A stretch of 64,000 nt of DNA from Actinoplanes solisilvae (GTDB lineage: Bacteria; Actinomycetota; Actinomycetes; Mycobacteriales; Micromonosporaceae), in the NCBI RefSeq assembly GCF_003999975.1, contig NZ_RJAC01000005.1, positions 310,001 to 374,000 on the forward strand, in the 5' to 3' direction. The notes under the pieces were generated by a model. That model was not told the DNA's origin. It did not search any database and saw nothing but the letters and a program-made list of their open reading frames with translations. A program made the translations under genes and the position numbers. Of the stretch, positions 1 through 10,396 are shown piece by piece. How positions within the stretch are numbered: position 1 is the first letter of the stretch; the number at the start of each line of letters is the position of its first letter.

Positions 1-2153
1 GAACCATTCCCGAGTCGCCGGGCGTCTACCGCTTCCGCGACCAGGCCGGCCGCGTCATCTACGTCGGCAAGGCCAAAAACCTGCGGAACAGGCTGAATTC
101 CTACTTCGCCGACACCTGGTCGCTGCACGCGCGCACGCAGCAGATGGTGACCACGGCGGCCAGTGTGGACTGGGTCACCGTCGGCACCGAGGTCGAGGCG
201 CTTCAGCTCGAGTTCTCCTGGATCAAAGAGTTCGACCCGCGCTTCAACGTCAAATACCGCGACGACAAGTCCTATCCGTTCCTCGCCGTGACGCTGAACG
301 AAGAGTTCCCCCGCCTCCAGGTCATGCGCGGCGCCAAGCGCAAGGGCGTGCGCTACTTCGGCCCCTACTCCCACGCCTGGGCCATCCGCGAGACGCTCGA
401 CCTGCTGCTCCGCGTCTTCCCCGCGCGCACCTGCTCGACCGGCGTCTTCAAGCGGGCCGGTCAGATCGGCCGTCCCTGCCTGCTCGGCTACATCGGCAAG
501 TGCTCGGCCCCCTGCGTCGGCACGGTCAGCGCCGACGAGCACCGGGCCATCGTCGATGACTTCTGCGACTTCATGGCCGGTCGCACCGACACGTTCGTCA
601 AGCGGCTCGAACGCGACATGCTCCAGGCCTCCGAAGAGCTCGAGTTCGAGAAGGCCGCCCGGCTGCGCGACGACATCGCCGCCCTGCGCCGCGCGATGGA
701 GAAGCAGACCGTCGTGCTCGGCGACGGCACCGACGCCGACGTGGTCGCCTTCGCCGAAGACCCGCTCGAGGCCGCCGTCCAGGTCTTCCACGTGCGCGAC
801 GGCCGGGTCCGCGGCCAGCGCGGCTGGGTCGTCGAAAAGGTGGAGGACCTCACCACCGGCGATCTCGTCCACCACTTCTGCAGCCAGGTCTACGGCGACG
901 AGCAGGGCGAGGGTGACGTGCCGCGCGAGGTGCTCGTGCCCGCCCTGCCCGACGACGCCGGCGCCCTGGCCGACTGGCTGTCCGAACACCGCGGCAGCCG
1001 TGTCTCGCTGCGGGTGCCGCAGCGCGGCGACAAGCGGTCGCTGCTCGAGACGGTGGCCCGCAACGCCGGCGAGTCCCTGCAACGCCACAAGATGCGCCGC
1101 GCCGGCGACCTGACCACCCGCAGCAAGGCCCTCGACGAGATCGCCGAGGCGCTCGGACTCGACACGGCGCCGCTGCGCATCGAGTGCTTCGACGTCTCCC
1201 AGATCCAGGGCACCGACGTGGTCGCCTCGATGGTCGTCTTCGAGGACGGTCTGGCCCGCAAGAGCGAATACCGTCGCTTCGCGATCCGCGGCAACGCCGA
1301 CGGCAGCGGCACCGACGACCTCGCGGCCATGAGCGAGGTGATGCGGCGGCGGTTCGCGCGCTTCCGCGCCGAGCCCGGGGCCGACGCCCCGCGCGACCGG
1401 CCCGAGTCCGACGAGTCCGACGAGACCGAGGCCGGCCTGGCCGTCGACAGCCTCACCGGCGCCGGCCCGGCCGGGGGCGCCGCCGACGAGATCGCCACCG
1501 TCGAGCTGCCGGGCATCGACCCGCTCACCGGCAAGCCCCGCCGGTTCGCCTACCCGCCGCAGCTCGTCGTCGTCGACGGCGGCCAGCCCCAGGTCAACGC
1601 GGTCGCGGCGGTCTTCTCCGACCTCGGCATCACCGACGTGGCACTGTGTGGCCTGGCCAAGCGGCTCGAAGAGGTCTGGCTGCCCGGCGAAGACTTCCCG
1701 GTCATCCTGCCGCGCACGTCCGAGGCGCTCTACCTGCTGCAGCGCGTCCGCGACGAGGCCCACCGGTTCGCGATCACGTTCCACCGCCAGCGGCGCTCGA
1801 AGCGGATGACCGCCTCGGCGCTCGACAACGTGCCCGGCCTGGGCGAGACGCGGCGCAAGGCACTGCTGCGCCACTTCGGCTCGCTCAAGCGCGTCTCCGC
1901 GGCGACCCCCGAAGAAATCACCGAGGTGCCCGGCATCGGCCGGCGCACGGCCGAGGCCCTGCTGGCCGCGCTCAACCCGCCCACCACCGACCGGCCGAAA
2001 GATCCGTCGGCGGACGCGATCCCGGCCGGGGGAGCGGGTCGCACCAAGGCGGGGGCCAACCGCTCGCGGGCCGCCCGGCCCAGCACCGAGGCCGACCGCT
2101 CGATGACAGAGAGCGATGCGGCCGGAATCACCGCCGCCGATCTGGGCAACTGA
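1..2153 (+). CDS. uvrC: UvrABC excinuclease subunit C, 5'-truncated by window edge
   Basis: Subunit C of nucleotide excision repair; it makes both incisions around a lesion bound by UvrB. The frame is already open at base 3 and reads straight into the GIY-YIG nuclease domain (GVY, then YVGKAKNLR), so about a dozen N-terminal residues and the start codon lie outside the window. A UVR helix pair that contacts UvrB follows at about nt 600-700, then the RNase H-like nuclease domain ([35 protein letters not shown]) and a tandem helix-hairpin-helix ([27 protein letters not shown]). An acidic Asp/Glu/Ser-rich insert at about nt 1370-1500 interrupts the RNase H-like domain, and a 50-residue Ala/Arg-rich tail follows the last hairpin motif. 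Both look like lineage-specific disordered segments. The gene heads the conserved actinobacterial uvrC-rapZ-yvcK-whiA cluster. Confidence 0.97.
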   Translation, partial: TIPESPGVYRFRDQAGRVIYVGKAKNLRNRLNSYFADTWSLHARTQQMVTTAASVDWVTVGTEVEALQLEFSWIKEFDPRFNVKYRDDKSYPFLAVTLNEEFPRLQVMRGAKRKGVRYFGPYSHAWAIRETLDLLLRVFPARTCSTGVFKRAGQIGRPCLLGYIGKCSAPCVGTVSADEHRAIVDDFCDFMAGRTDTFVKRLERDMLQASEELEFEKAARLRDDIAALRRAMEKQTVVLGDGTDADVVAFAEDPLEAAVQVFHVRDGRVRGQRGWVVEKVEDLTTGDLVHHFCSQVYGDEQGEGDVPREVLVPALPDDAGALADWLSEHRGSRVSLRVPQRGDKRSLLETVARNAGESLQRHKMRRAGDLTTRSKALDEIAEALGLDTAPLRIECFDVSQIQGTDVVASMVVFEDGLARKSEYRRFAIRGNADGSGTDDLAAMSEVMRRRFARFRAEPGADAPRDRPESDESDETEAGLAVDSLTGAGPAGGAADEIATVELPGIDPLTGKPRRFAYPPQLVVVDGGQPQVNAVAAVFSDLGITDVALCGLAKRLEEVWLPGEDFPVILPRTSEALYLLQRVRDEAHRFAITFHRQRRSKRMTASALDNVPGLGETRRKALLRHFGSLKRVSAATPEEITEVPGIGRRTAEALLAALNPPTTDRPKDPSADAIPAGGAGRTKAGANRSRAARPSTEADRSMTESDAAGITAADLGN

Positions 2154-2170
2154 GGCCGCGATCGGGAACG

Positions 2171-2195
2171 GTAGTTCCGGCCCGGCCGGAACTAC
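2171..2195 (+). terminator. Hairpin after uvrC
   Basis: A perfect 10-bp inverted repeat (GTAGTTCCGG at 2171-2180, CCGGAACTAC at 2186-2195) encloses a 5-base loop, 18 bases after the uvrC stop. A shorter competing stem GGAAC/GTTCC (2165-2169 with 2174-2178) overlaps its left arm. There is no T-tract, so this could be a factor-assisted terminator or a processing site between uvrC and rapZ. A TAGGAT hexamer at 2287-2292 downstream could be a -10 element for rapZ, but no matching -35 was found. Confidence 0.5.
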
Positions 2196-2338
2196 GAACG
2201 CCGGGCGGTGGTTGTAACGGCGGGGGCCGGAGAACCGATCGGATGGATGACAGCCGTCCGGGAGGATCGAGGTACCGGCTCCGGCCTAGGATGTTGTGTC
2301 CGCCGGGGGCGCGGGCGAGGCGACGCTGGGAGGCGTGC

Positions 2339-3250
2339 GTGACGGAGTCGATGCCGGAGTTCATGGCCGACGCGGTCGATCCCGAGGAGGTGACCACCGA
2401 CCTGGTGGTCGTCACCGGGGTCTCCGGCGGCGGGCGCAGCACGGTCGCCCGCGCGCTGGAGAACGTCGGCTTCTACGTGGTCGACAACCTGCCGCAGGCG
2501 CTCATGCTCGACATGGCCCAGCTCGCCTTCCAGGCCGGCGGCGCGGCGAAGCGTACGGCCATGGTCCTTGACGTTCGCAGCCGTGCCTTCTCGACCGACC
2601 TCACCGGGGCGGTGCGCGCCCTCAAGGATCGCGGCTTCTCGCCCCGCGTCGTGTTCGTCGACGCCGAGGACGACGTGCTGATCCGCCGCTTCGAGTCGGT
2701 GCGCCGCTCGCACCCCATGCAGGGCGACGGGCGCCTGGCCGACGGCATCGCGGCTGAGCGCAAGCTGCTGGCCGAGGCCCGCGAGCAGGCCGACGTCATT
2801 ATCGACACCAGCCACCTGAACGTGAACCAGCTGCGCCGCCGGGTCGAGGAGCTCTTCGGCGGCGAAGACGTGCGGCGGCTGCGCATCACCGTGCTGTCGT
2901 TCGGCTTCAAGTACGGCCTGCCGCCCGACGCCGACTACGTGATGGACGCCCGGTTCCTGCCCAACCCGTTCTGGGTGCCCGACCTGCGCGATCACACCGG
3001 TCTGGAAGAGGCCGTCAGCACGTACGTCCTCGACCAGGAGGGCGCGAACGACTTCGTGAAGACGTACGCCGGCCTGATCTCCGCGACCGCGCCGGGGTTC
3101 GAGCGCGAGGGCAAGCGCTACCTGACGGTGGCGGTCGGCTGCACCGGCGGCAAGCACCGCAGCGTGGCCATCGCCGAGGAACTCACCGCCCAGCTCCGCG
3201 ACATGCGGCTGGCCGCCCACGCCTCCCACCGCGACCTGGGACGGGAGTGA
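2339..3250 (+). CDS. rapZ: RapZ-family nucleotide-binding protein (YvcJ)
   Basis: RNase adapter/nucleotide-binding protein of the RapZ (YvcJ) family, 303 residues. In enterobacteria RapZ binds the GlmZ small RNA to control GlmS; in actinobacteria the partner is not established. The P-loop is GVSGGGRST (residues 27-35), with Arg in place of the usual Walker A Lys, a substitution I believe is common in actinobacterial members. The family segments VGFYVVDNLP, SFGFKYG and GCTGGKHRSV are intact. The GTG start at 2339 is chosen because GGGAGG sits about 5 bases upstream; an in-frame ATG at 2351 is the alternative. The stop overlaps the yvcK start (GTGA), so rapZ and yvcK are probably translationally coupled. 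Confidence 0.93.
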   Translation: MTESMPEFMADAVDPEEVTTDLVVVTGVSGGGRSTVARALENVGFYVVDNLPQALMLDMAQLAFQAGGAAKRTAMVLDVRSRAFSTDLTGAVRALKDRGFSPRVVFVDAEDDVLIRRFESVRRSHPMQGDGRLADGIAAERKLLAEAREQADVIIDTSHLNVNQLRRRVEELFGGEDVRRLRITVLSFGFKYGLPPDADYVMDARFLPNPFWVPDLRDHTGLEEAVSTYVLDQEGANDFVKTYAGLISATAPGFEREGKRYLTVAVGCTGGKHRSVAIAEELTAQLRDMRLAAHASHRDLGRE

Positions 3251-4221
3251 CGGTGCCACCCGTACGGGTCGTGGCGTTCGGTGGCGGCCACGGGCTGAGC
3301 GCCTCGCTGCGCGCCCTCCGCAGCAGCGCCACCGAACTCGACCTGGACATCACCGCCGTGGTGACGGTGGGCGACGACGGCGGGTCGAGCGGCCGGCTGC
3401 TGGCCGAGCGGGACGCGCTCCTGCCGCCGGGCGACCTGCGCCAGGCCCTCGCCGCGCTGGCCGACGAGAAGCCGACCATGCAGCGCACCGCCAGCCTCCT
3501 GCAGTACCGGTTCGCCGAGATAGACGGTCCCGACCCGCTGGTCGGCCACGCCGTCGGCAACCTGCTGCTGCTCGGCCTCATGGAGATGCTGGGCGATCCG
3601 GTGCAGGCGCTCGACCACGCCGCCGCGATGGTCGGCGCACGCGGCCGGGTGCTGCCGATGGCCCGGCACGCGATCGGCATCGAGGCCGACATGCGCGGCG
3701 CCGACCCGGCCCGCCCCCACGAGGTGATCACCGTGCGGGGGCAGCACGCCGTGGCAGTCGCCCACGGGCACGTCGAGGCCGTGCGCATCGAGCCGGCCGA
3801 CCCGCCGGTGTGCGCCCAGGCGGTCACCGCGATCGCCGAGGCCGACTGGCTGATCTTCGGGCCGGGGAGCTGGTTCACCAGCGTCCTGCCCCACCTGATG
3901 GTGCCGGGCCTGGCCGAGGCGATCCAGAAGAGCCCGGCCCGGCGGCTGGTCACGCTCAACCTGGCCACCGAGAACGAGACTCTCGGACTTTCGGTGGCCG
4001 ACCACCTGGCCGCCCTGAGCTCGTACCTGCCCGGTTTGCGCGTCGACGTGGTGCTGGCCGACGGGCGCTGGGTGGGGGAGACCGAGCCGGTGCGACAGGC
4101 CGCGGAGGCCCTGGGCGCACGCCTGGTGCTGGCACCCGTGGCCGTTGCGGACGGCAGCCCGAGGCATGATCCTGAGTCGTTGGGCTCGGCGCTGGTGCCC
4201 GTCCTGGGCGCCGATCGTTAA
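3247..4221 (+). CDS. yvcK: Gluconeogenesis factor YvcK/CofD-like protein
   Basis: YvcK (CuvA in mycobacteria) belongs to the CofD/UPF0052 superfamily. It binds UDP-sugars and links carbon supply to cell-wall synthesis in other Gram-positive bacteria. The 324-residue product has the N-terminal Rossmann-like FGGGHGLSASLRAL segment (about residues 10-23), the VTVGDDGGSSGRL loop (about 37-49) and GHAVGNLLLLGLMEM. The absence of the CofD lactyl-transferase context and the rapZ/whiA neighbours support YvcK rather than CofD. The GTG start overlaps the rapZ stop by four bases. Only 58 bases separate it from whiA, so the genes probably form one transcript. Confidence 0.94.
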   Translation: MTVPPVRVVAFGGGHGLSASLRALRSSATELDLDITAVVTVGDDGGSSGRLLAERDALLPPGDLRQALAALADEKPTMQRTASLLQYRFAEIDGPDPLVGHAVGNLLLLGLMEMLGDPVQALDHAAAMVGARGRVLPMARHAIGIEADMRGADPARPHEVITVRGQHAVAVAHGHVEAVRIEPADPPVCAQAVTAIAEADWLIFGPGSWFTSVLPHLMVPGLAEAIQKSPARRLVTLNLATENETLGLSVADHLAALSSYLPGLRVDVVLADGRWVGETEPVRQAAEALGARLVLAPVAVADGSPRHDPESLGSALVPVLGADR

Positions 4222-4279
4222 AGCAAGGGCGTAATGCGGCACTTACTGTTCAAGATCCGGCGCATGAGGTGACAACACG

Positions 4280-5260
4280 ATGGCTATGACGGCAGCGGTC
4301 AAGGACGAGCTGAGCCGGGTCGACGTGCCCAAGCCGTGCTGCCGTCGGGCAGAGATGGCGGCGTTGCTGCGGTTCGCGGGCGGACTGCACATCGTCTCCG
4401 GGCGCGTGGTGGTCGAGGCGGAACTCGACACGGGGGCGGTGGCGCGGCGGCTGCGGCGCGAGATCGCCGACGTGTACGGCTACCCGAGCGAGGTGCACGT
4501 TCTGGCTTCGGGCGGCCTGCGCAAGGGCAGTCATTACATCGTGCGGATCGTGAAGGACGGGGAGGCGCTCGCCCGCCAGACCGGCCTGCTCGACGTGCGG
4601 GGCCGTCCGGTGCGGGGGCTCCCGCCGCACGTGGTCTCGGCTAATGTGTGCTGCGCGGTCGCGGCGTGGCGTGGCGCGTTCATGGCGCACGGCTCGCTGA
4701 CCGAGCCGGGCCGCTCCAGCGCCCTGGAGATCACGTGCCCGGGGCCGGAGGCGGCGTTGGCGCTGCGCGGGGCCGCCCGGCGCATCGGCATCACGGCCAA
4801 GGACCGCGAGGTGCGCGGCGTCGACCGGGTGGTGATCAAGGATGGCGACGCGATCGCGGCGCTGTTGACCCGGGTCGGGGCGCATTCGAGCGTGCTGGCG
4901 TGGGAGGAGCGGCGGGTGCGTCGCGAGGTGCGGGCGACGGCGAACCGCTTGGCCAACTTCGACGACGCGAACCTGCGCCGCTCGGCGCGGGCCGCGGTGG
5001 CGGCGGCGGCACGGGTCACGCGGGCGCTGGAAATTCTGGCCGACGAGGCCCCGAACCACCTGACGTCGGCGGGCCGGCTGCGGCTCGAGCACCGGCAGGC
5101 GTCGCTGGAGGAGCTGGGGGCGCTGGCCGACCCGCCGCTCACGAAGGACGCGATCGCCGGGCGCATAAGGCGTCTGCTCGCCCTCGCCGACAAGCGCGCC
5201 CGTGACCTGGGCATCCCCGACACCGAGGCCGCCGTGACCCCGGAGATGATGGCCTGCTGA
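4280..5260 (+). CDS. whiA: Sporulation/cell-division regulator WhiA
   Basis: WhiA is a DNA-binding protein with an N-terminal pair of degenerate LAGLIDADG homing-endonuclease-like domains and a C-terminal helix-turn-helix. In Streptomyces it works with WhiB to switch on sporulation septation genes. The 326-residue product has the expected length and family segments ([12 protein letters not shown] at the N-terminus, [30 protein letters not shown]). The C-terminal HTH is in [29 protein letters not shown] at 4280 has a GAGGTGA ribosome-binding site. The upstream neighbours rapZ and yvcK are the standard actinobacterial context. Confidence 0.97.
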   Translation: MAMTAAVKDELSRVDVPKPCCRRAEMAALLRFAGGLHIVSGRVVVEAELDTGAVARRLRREIADVYGYPSEVHVLASGGLRKGSHYIVRIVKDGEALARQTGLLDVRGRPVRGLPPHVVSANVCCAVAAWRGAFMAHGSLTEPGRSSALEITCPGPEAALALRGAARRIGITAKDREVRGVDRVVIKDGDAIAALLTRVGAHSSVLAWEERRVRREVRATANRLANFDDANLRRSARAAVAAAARVTRALEILADEAPNHLTSAGRLRLEHRQASLEELGALADPPLTKDAIAGRIRRLLALADKRARDLGIPDTEAAVTPEMMAC

Positions 5261-5374
5261 CCTAGCTTCCCGACTAGCTGTCACGGAGCAAGATGTCGCT
5301 TGTTCCGTTTGACGGTGATTCAGCCGCTCAAAAGCTCTTACAACAGCGCTGAAATTTCCGGAACACTCCTCGGC

Positions 5375-6040
5375 ATGGAACACGGGGAGGACCTTGAGGT
5401 CCGGGTGACAGCGGTGGAAAACGAGCTGGTGGTTCTGCGGCAGGACGTCTTGGAGGTGAAGGTTTTGGCTAAGGGCGCGAGTGAAGACGCGGGTGACTGC
5501 AAGGCGGCGCTCCGCGAACAGAAGGTGAACCTGGAGTCGATGAGGGCCACCCAGCTCGAGCACGGGGCGGCGCTGAAGAAGCTGTCGAGGTCCTACGATC
5601 GGCTGGACGCGAAGGTGGACACGCGATTGGCCGAGCTCGACGAGAAGATCATCGCGCGGTTCGCCGAGCTGGGCGTGACGCAGCTTGAGCAGGCGAACGC
5701 GATCGAAGCGGTGTCTCAACAGGTCGGCACGCTCACGACGATGGTGCAGAAGATGTCGGAGAGCCTTGAATCTCTCCTCGCCAAGATCCTGGCGGAGCAG
5801 CTTCAGCAACGAAAACTCATGCAGGAGACGAACGAGGATGTTCAAGGACTGCGGTCGACGCAGCTTGAGCAGCAGGCCGACGTCGAGAAGCTGCAACGAG
5901 CAGACATGATGCAGCGGGCCGAGATCAAAGACATCCGGGCGACTCAGCTCAAGCAGTATGCCGATCAGAAGGCCGGTTTCGCCGAGATCAGGAAGCTGTT
6001 GAAGGGGGACGGCGGGGGCGCTGGGGTTTTGGTGTCCTGA
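5375..6040 (+). CDS. Coiled-coil protein with four TQLEQ-type repeats, function unknown
   Basis: No family is recognised. From ATG 5375 the product is about 221 residues, hydrophilic, Glu/Gln/Leu/Lys-rich and predicted to be almost wholly coiled coil. Four copies of a short motif recur: RATQLEHGAAL, GVTQLEQANAI, RSTQLEQQADV and RATQLKQYADQ. Between copies 2 and 3 is a different Gln-rich segment, AEQLQQRKL. There is no signal peptide or membrane segment, and the C-terminus ends in a Gly-rich stub. The frame stays open upstream to a TTG at 5300 with a GTG at 5315, so the true start is uncertain. It stands alone between whiA and gap and is followed at once by two strong hairpins, suggesting its own transcription unit. 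Confidence 0.7.
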   Translation: MEHGEDLEVRVTAVENELVVLRQDVLEVKVLAKGASEDAGDCKAALREQKVNLESMRATQLEHGAALKKLSRSYDRLDAKVDTRLAELDEKIIARFAELGVTQLEQANAIEAVSQQVGTLTTMVQKMSESLESLLAKILAEQLQQRKLMQETNEDVQGLRSTQLEQQADVEKLQRADMMQRAEIKDIRATQLKQYADQKAGFAEIRKLLKGDGGGAGVLVS

Positions 6041-6043
6041 GTT

Positions 6044-6094
6044 CGCGCGCTTCGGCGCGCGCTTCCGGCCCCGGAGGGTGACCACCGGGGCCGG
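6044..6094 (+). terminator. Two consecutive GC hairpins, one with a UUCG tetraloop
   Basis: Three bases after the coiled-coil gene's stop is a 7-bp stem CGCGCGC/GCGCGCG (6044-6050 with 6055-6061) closed by a classic cUUCGg tetraloop. It is followed by a perfect 10-bp stem CCGGCCCCGG/CCGGGGCCGG (6065-6074 with 6085-6094) with a 10-base loop. No T-run follows, as is usual for actinobacterial terminators. Confidence 0.7.
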
Positions 6095-6166
6095 GCCGGA
6101 AGCTGCGCCACGGCCCGGTGTTGCACTCAGCGTGGCGGCACGCCCGGTTCGGTGTGATTGCGGTTG

Positions 6167-6245
6167 GTGACTGTCACGACTCGTACGGGATGGGTTGTCT
6201 TTAGAAAGAAGGGCTGGTTAACGGTGGGGCGCGTCACTTTGTGAC
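6167..6245. promoter_or_regulatory. Two GTGAC/GTCAC inverted repeats upstream of gap
   Basis: GTGAC-T-GTCAC lies at 6167-6177, and GTCAC-TTT-GTGAC, with the arms in the opposite order, lies at 6233-6245. Both are perfect 5-bp inverted repeats in the untranslated region before the gap-pgk-tpiA operon. They resemble half-sites of CRP/FNR-like or other dimeric regulators, but the spacings differ and no regulator can be named. Confidence 0.35.
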
Positions 6246-6439
6246 AGCGACCCCTCGGGCGAGGCGCGGCGAGGCTCGGATAGGGTCTTACCGACGGCGA
6301 CGGTGCCGGCAACACGACCGACCGCGCTGGTGCGCCGACAGTCTGACGCGGCGCCTCCTCAGCTCGGGCGCTGTGGCCGGACCCACTCTTCGCCGGCCCG
6401 CGCGCGGTCGGCGACGCAGACCCTCCGCCGGTCGCATAA

Positions 6440-7468
<1,029 letters not shown>

Positions 7469-7470
7469 TC

Positions 7471-8667
7471 TTGAAGACTCTCGACGACCTGCTCGGCGAG
7501 GGTGTTACAGGTCGGCGCGTCATCGTGCGCGCCGACCTGAACGTCCCGTTCGACAAGCAGAACCCGGGCGTCATCAGCGACGACGGCCGCGCCCGCGCGG
7601 TGCTGCCGACGCTGATCGCGCTGCGTGACGCGGGCGCCCGCGTCATCGTCATGTCGCACCTGGGCCGCCCCAAGGGCGCGCCCGACCCGAAGTTCACGCT
7701 CGCCCCGGTCGCGACGCGGCTCGGCGAGCTGCTCGGTTCGCCGCTCGTCTTCGCGTCCGACACGGTCGGCCCCGACGCCACGGCCAAGGCTGCCGCGCTC
7801 GTCGACGGCCAGGTGCTGCTGCTCGAGAACCTGCGCTTCAACGCGGGGGAGACCTCGAAGGACGACGCCGAGCGGGGTGCGTTCGCCGACCAGCTGGCCG
7901 CGCTGGCTGACGTCTACGTCGACGACGCCTTCGGTGCCGTGCACCGCAAGCACGCCTCCGTGTTCGACGTCGCGGCCCGGCTCCCGCACTACGCCGGCGG
8001 GCTCGTCCTGCGCGAGGTCGAGGTTCTGAAGCGGGTCAGCGACAACCCGGAGCAGCCCTACGTCGTCGTGCTCGGCGGCTCGAAGGTCTCCGACAAGCTC
8101 GCCGTGATCCAGGCGCTGCTGCCCAAGGTCGACAAGCTGCTCGTCGGCGGCGGCATGTGCTTCACCTTCCTCAAGGCCCAGGGCCACGAGGTCGGCGAGT
8201 CGCTGCTCGAGGACGACATGGTCGCCACCTGCCGTGACCTGCTGTCGCAGGCCCAGGGCCGGATCGTGCTGCCGGTCGACGTCGTCGCGGCGACCGAGTT
8301 CTCGGCCGACGCCGACCACGTCACCGTGCCCGCGTCCGAGATCCCGGCCGACCGGCTCGGCCTCGACATCGGCCCCGAGTCGGTGGCGTTGTTCGCCGCC
8401 GCGATCGGCCCGGCCAAGACCGTGTTCTGGAACGGTCCGATGGGCGTCTTCGAGCTGGCGCCGTTCGCGGCCGGCACCCGGGGCGTAGCCGAGGCGATCA
8501 CCAGGATCGACGGATTCTCAGTGGTCGGCGGCGGTGACTCGGCCGCGGCCGTGCGCACCCTCGGCCTCGACGAGGCCGCCTTCGGGCACATCTCAACGGG
8601 CGGCGGCGCCTCCCTGGAATACCTCGAGGGCAAGACCCTCCCCGGTATCGAAGCACTGGAGAAGTGA
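7471..8667 (+). CDS. pgk: Phosphoglycerate kinase
   Basis: PGK transfers phosphate from 1,3-bisphosphoglycerate to ADP. The 398-residue product shows the N-terminal RADLNVPFD signature, the substrate-binding [28 protein letters not shown], and the C-terminal nucleotide site [10 protein letters not shown] and GGGDSAAA. The start is TTG at 7471 (MKTLDDLL), two bases after the gap stop. No strong ribosome-binding site is visible, so it probably depends on coupling to gap. The stop TGA shares its last base with the tpiA ATG. Confidence 0.97.
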   Translation: MKTLDDLLGEGVTGRRVIVRADLNVPFDKQNPGVISDDGRARAVLPTLIALRDAGARVIVMSHLGRPKGAPDPKFTLAPVATRLGELLGSPLVFASDTVGPDATAKAAALVDGQVLLLENLRFNAGETSKDDAERGAFADQLAALADVYVDDAFGAVHRKHASVFDVAARLPHYAGGLVLREVEVLKRVSDNPEQPYVVVLGGSKVSDKLAVIQALLPKVDKLLVGGGMCFTFLKAQGHEVGESLLEDDMVATCRDLLSQAQGRIVLPVDVVAATEFSADADHVTVPASEIPADRLGLDIGPESVALFAAAIGPAKTVFWNGPMGVFELAPFAAGTRGVAEAITRIDGFSVVGGGDSAAAVRTLGLDEAAFGHISTGGGASLEYLEGKTLPGIEALEK

Positions 8668-9455
8668 TGGCGGACGCTCGTCGCCCCTTGATGGCCGGCA
8701 ACTGGAAGATGAACCTCAACCACTTCGAGGCCAATCTTCTGGTGCAGAAACTCGCCGCCAGCCTCACCGAGCAGCAGCTCGCCGACGTCGAGGTGGCCGT
8801 GCTGCCGCCGTTCACCGACCTGCGCACCGTGCAGACCGCGGTCGACGGCGACAAGCTCAACATCGAGTACGGCGCTCAGGACATCTCGACGCACAAGTCC
8901 GGCGCCTACACCGGTGAGATCGCGGGCTTCATGCTCGAGAAGCTGGGCTGCACCTATGTGCTGGCCGGCCACTCCGAGCGCCGCGAATACCACAACGAGG
9001 ACGACGCGACGGTCAACGCGAAGGTGAAGGCGGCCTACGCGAGCAACCTGACGCCGATCCTCTGCGTGGGCGAGGGCCTGACGATCCGCGAGGAGAACGG
9101 TCACGTCGGACACTGCACTGCGCAGGTCGTCGCCGGTCTGGAAGGGCTCACGCCCGAGCAGGTCAAGCGGATCGTGATCGCGTACGAGCCGGTCTGGGCG
9201 ATCGGCACCGGCAAGACCGCGACCCCCGAGGACGCCCAGGAGGTGTGCGGCGAGATCCGCGCGCGGATCTCCGAGGTGTACGGGGCCGAGGTTGCCGGCG
9301 CCGTGCGGGTGCTCTACGGCGGGTCCGTGAAGGCGGCGAACATCGCCTCGATCATGGTCAAGCCCGACGTGGACGGCGCCCTGATCGGCGGCGCGAGCCT
9401 GGACGCCGAGGAGTTCGCCTCGATTGTCCGGTATCGCGAGCACGTGGCGCGCTGA
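8667..9455 (+). CDS. tpiA: Triosephosphate isomerase
   Basis: TIM interconverts dihydroxyacetone phosphate and glyceraldehyde 3-phosphate. The 262-residue protein has the complete active site: AGNWKMN (Asn11, Lys13), AGHSERR (His102), the catalytic Glu174 in [11 protein letters not shown] that also opens the flexible loop, and the phosphate-gripping [13 protein letters not shown] 8667 overlaps the pgk stop by one base; a GTG immediately upstream at 8664 is an alternative. A perfect hairpin 10 bases after the stop closes the gap-pgk-tpiA unit. Confidence 0.98.
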   Translation: MADARRPLMAGNWKMNLNHFEANLLVQKLAASLTEQQLADVEVAVLPPFTDLRTVQTAVDGDKLNIEYGAQDISTHKSGAYTGEIAGFMLEKLGCTYVLAGHSERREYHNEDDATVNAKVKAAYASNLTPILCVGEGLTIREENGHVGHCTAQVVAGLEGLTPEQVKRIVIAYEPVWAIGTGKTATPEDAQEVCGEIRARISEVYGAEVAGAVRVLYGGSVKAANIASIMVKPDVDGALIGGASLDAEEFASIVRYREHVAR

Positions 9456-9464
9456 AGTCACTTC

Positions 9465-9497
9465 GTGTGCCCGGGCGTATAACGCGCCCGGGCACAC
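9465..9497 (+). terminator. Strong terminator-like hairpin after tpiA
   Basis: A perfect 13-bp inverted repeat (GTGTGCCCGGGCG at 9465-9477 paired with 9485-9497) has a 7-base TATAACG loop and is followed by CTATTGTTGTAG. It separates the glycolytic operon from secG. Confidence 0.8.
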
Positions 9498-9563
9498 GCT
9501 ATTGTTGTAGCGCTGTAGCGCCCTTCGAGAGCCTGTGCTTTGTTGAGAGGATTCGACCCGACC

Positions 9564-9821
9564 ATGCCGATGTGGTTCGCTTACACGTTGATCACGTTGC
9601 TGGTCATCACCAGCATTCTGCTCACGCTGCTGATCCTGCTGCACCGCGGCAAGGGCGGCGGCATGTCGAGCATGTTCGGTGGCGGTGTCACCTCCAGCCT
9701 GGCCGGCTCCTCGGTCGCGGAGAAGAACCTCGACCGCTACACCGTTCTGGTGGGCATCGTCTGGTTCGCCTGCATCGTGGGCCTCGGGCTCTGGATGCGG
9801 CTCGCGCTGCCGGGCAGTTGA
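9564..9821 (+). CDS. secG: Preprotein translocase subunit SecG
   Basis: Accessory membrane subunit of the SecYEG translocon. The 85-residue product has the family layout: an N-terminal transmembrane helix (about residues 3-27), the conserved loop HRGKGGGMSSMFGGG, and a second helix (about 57-80). ATG 9564 (MPMWFAYTLIT) is chosen over an in-frame upstream start at 9540 because it begins right before the first helix and has GAGAGG about 13 bases upstream. Position after tpiA is the standard actinobacterial location. It is bounded by hairpins on both sides, so it is probably transcribed on its own. Confidence 0.93.
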   Translation: MPMWFAYTLITLLVITSILLTLLILLHRGKGGGMSSMFGGGVTSSLAGSSVAEKNLDRYTVLVGIVWFACIVGLGLWMRLALPGS

Positions 9822-9871
9822 GTTTCCGCACGCCCCGTCTTTCCTGACGGAGCGTAATAGTCGTAGAATCT

Positions 9872-9910
9872 GCCGCGCGTCCGGTTTCTGCCGGGCGCGC
9901 GGCGTTTCTA
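9872..9910 (+). terminator. Intrinsic terminator after secG
   Basis: A 13-bp stem with one T-G wobble (GCCGCGCGTCCGG at 9872-9884 paired with 9891-9903) has a 6-base TTTCTG loop and is followed by the T-rich GTTTCTA. This is the most conventional intrinsic terminator in the window. Confidence 0.85.
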
Positions 9911-9976
9911 TAGCTCTGTTTCGGCCTGATTTCCGGCTGGGAGAGTCCAGCGCCCCTCGAGACAGGAGTCACGTCC

Positions 9977-10321
9977 GTGTCCAGTGGCAGTGCTATCCGT
10001 GGCAGCCGTGTCGGCTCGTCCCCGGTGCGCCCCGACGAGCGCAGCGAGCCCGCCCCGCGGCGGGAGGTGACCTATTTCTGCTCGGCCGGCCATGCCAGCC
10101 AGATTCTGTTCGCCGCCGAGGCGCCGACGCCCGACGCGTGGGACTGCCCGCGCTGCGGCCAGCCCGCGGGCCTCGACCGGCAGAACCCGCCGGGCCGGTC
10201 ACGCGCCGAGCCTTACAAGTCACATCTGGCGTACGTCAAGGAGCGGCGCACCGATGAGGACGGTGCTCGAATCCTCGAGGAGGCCCTGGCCAAGCTGCGC
10301 CAGCGTCGCGGCCGGGCCTGA
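9977..10321 (+). CDS. rbpA: RNA polymerase-binding protein RbpA
   Basis: RbpA binds the principal sigma factor and RNA polymerase and stabilises the open promoter complex in actinobacteria. The 114-residue product has the family layout: a basic unstructured N-terminus (RGSRVGSSPVRPDERSEPAPRREVTYFC), a zinc-binding core with C...H...CPRC (YFCSAGHASQ and WDCPRCGQPAG), and a C-terminal sigma-interacting helix (ERRTDEDGARILEEALAKLRQRR). The GTG start at 9977 is 9 bases after AGGAG. It has its own promoter region downstream of the secG terminator. Confidence 0.95.
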   Translation: MSSGSAIRGSRVGSSPVRPDERSEPAPRREVTYFCSAGHASQILFAAEAPTPDAWDCPRCGQPAGLDRQNPPGRSRAEPYKSHLAYVKERRTDEDGARILEEALAKLRQRRGRA

Positions 10322-10344
10322 TGTCTCCCGGGGTGCCCTGAAGT

Positions 10345-10396
10345 GCGCCTCTCACGGCGCGGCCTCTGAGAGGCGCGCCGTGCGTCGCGCCTCTCA
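10345..10396. terminator. Alternating inverted repeats, bidirectional terminator between rbpA and the acetyltransferase gene
   Basis: The sequence runs GCGCCTCTCA (10345-10354), TGAGAGGCGCG (10367-10377), CGCGCCTCTCA (10386-10396). The central copy can pair with either flank, giving two mutually exclusive stems of 10 and 11 bp. The right arm contains the stop codon of the minus-strand acetyltransferase gene. It lies 24 bases after the rbpA stop and can serve both convergent genes. Confidence 0.65.

Noticed and set aside
5300..5374. N-terminal extension of the coiled-coil protein from TTG 5300
   Set aside because: The extra 25 residues are not coiled coil and lack a ribosome-binding site; kept only as an alternative start.
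4250..6085. A 611-codon open frame on the minus strand over whiA and the coiled-coil gene
   Set aside because: It is antisense to WhiA and has His/Arg/Leu-rich low-complexity content typical of GC-rich shadow frames; no family resemblance.
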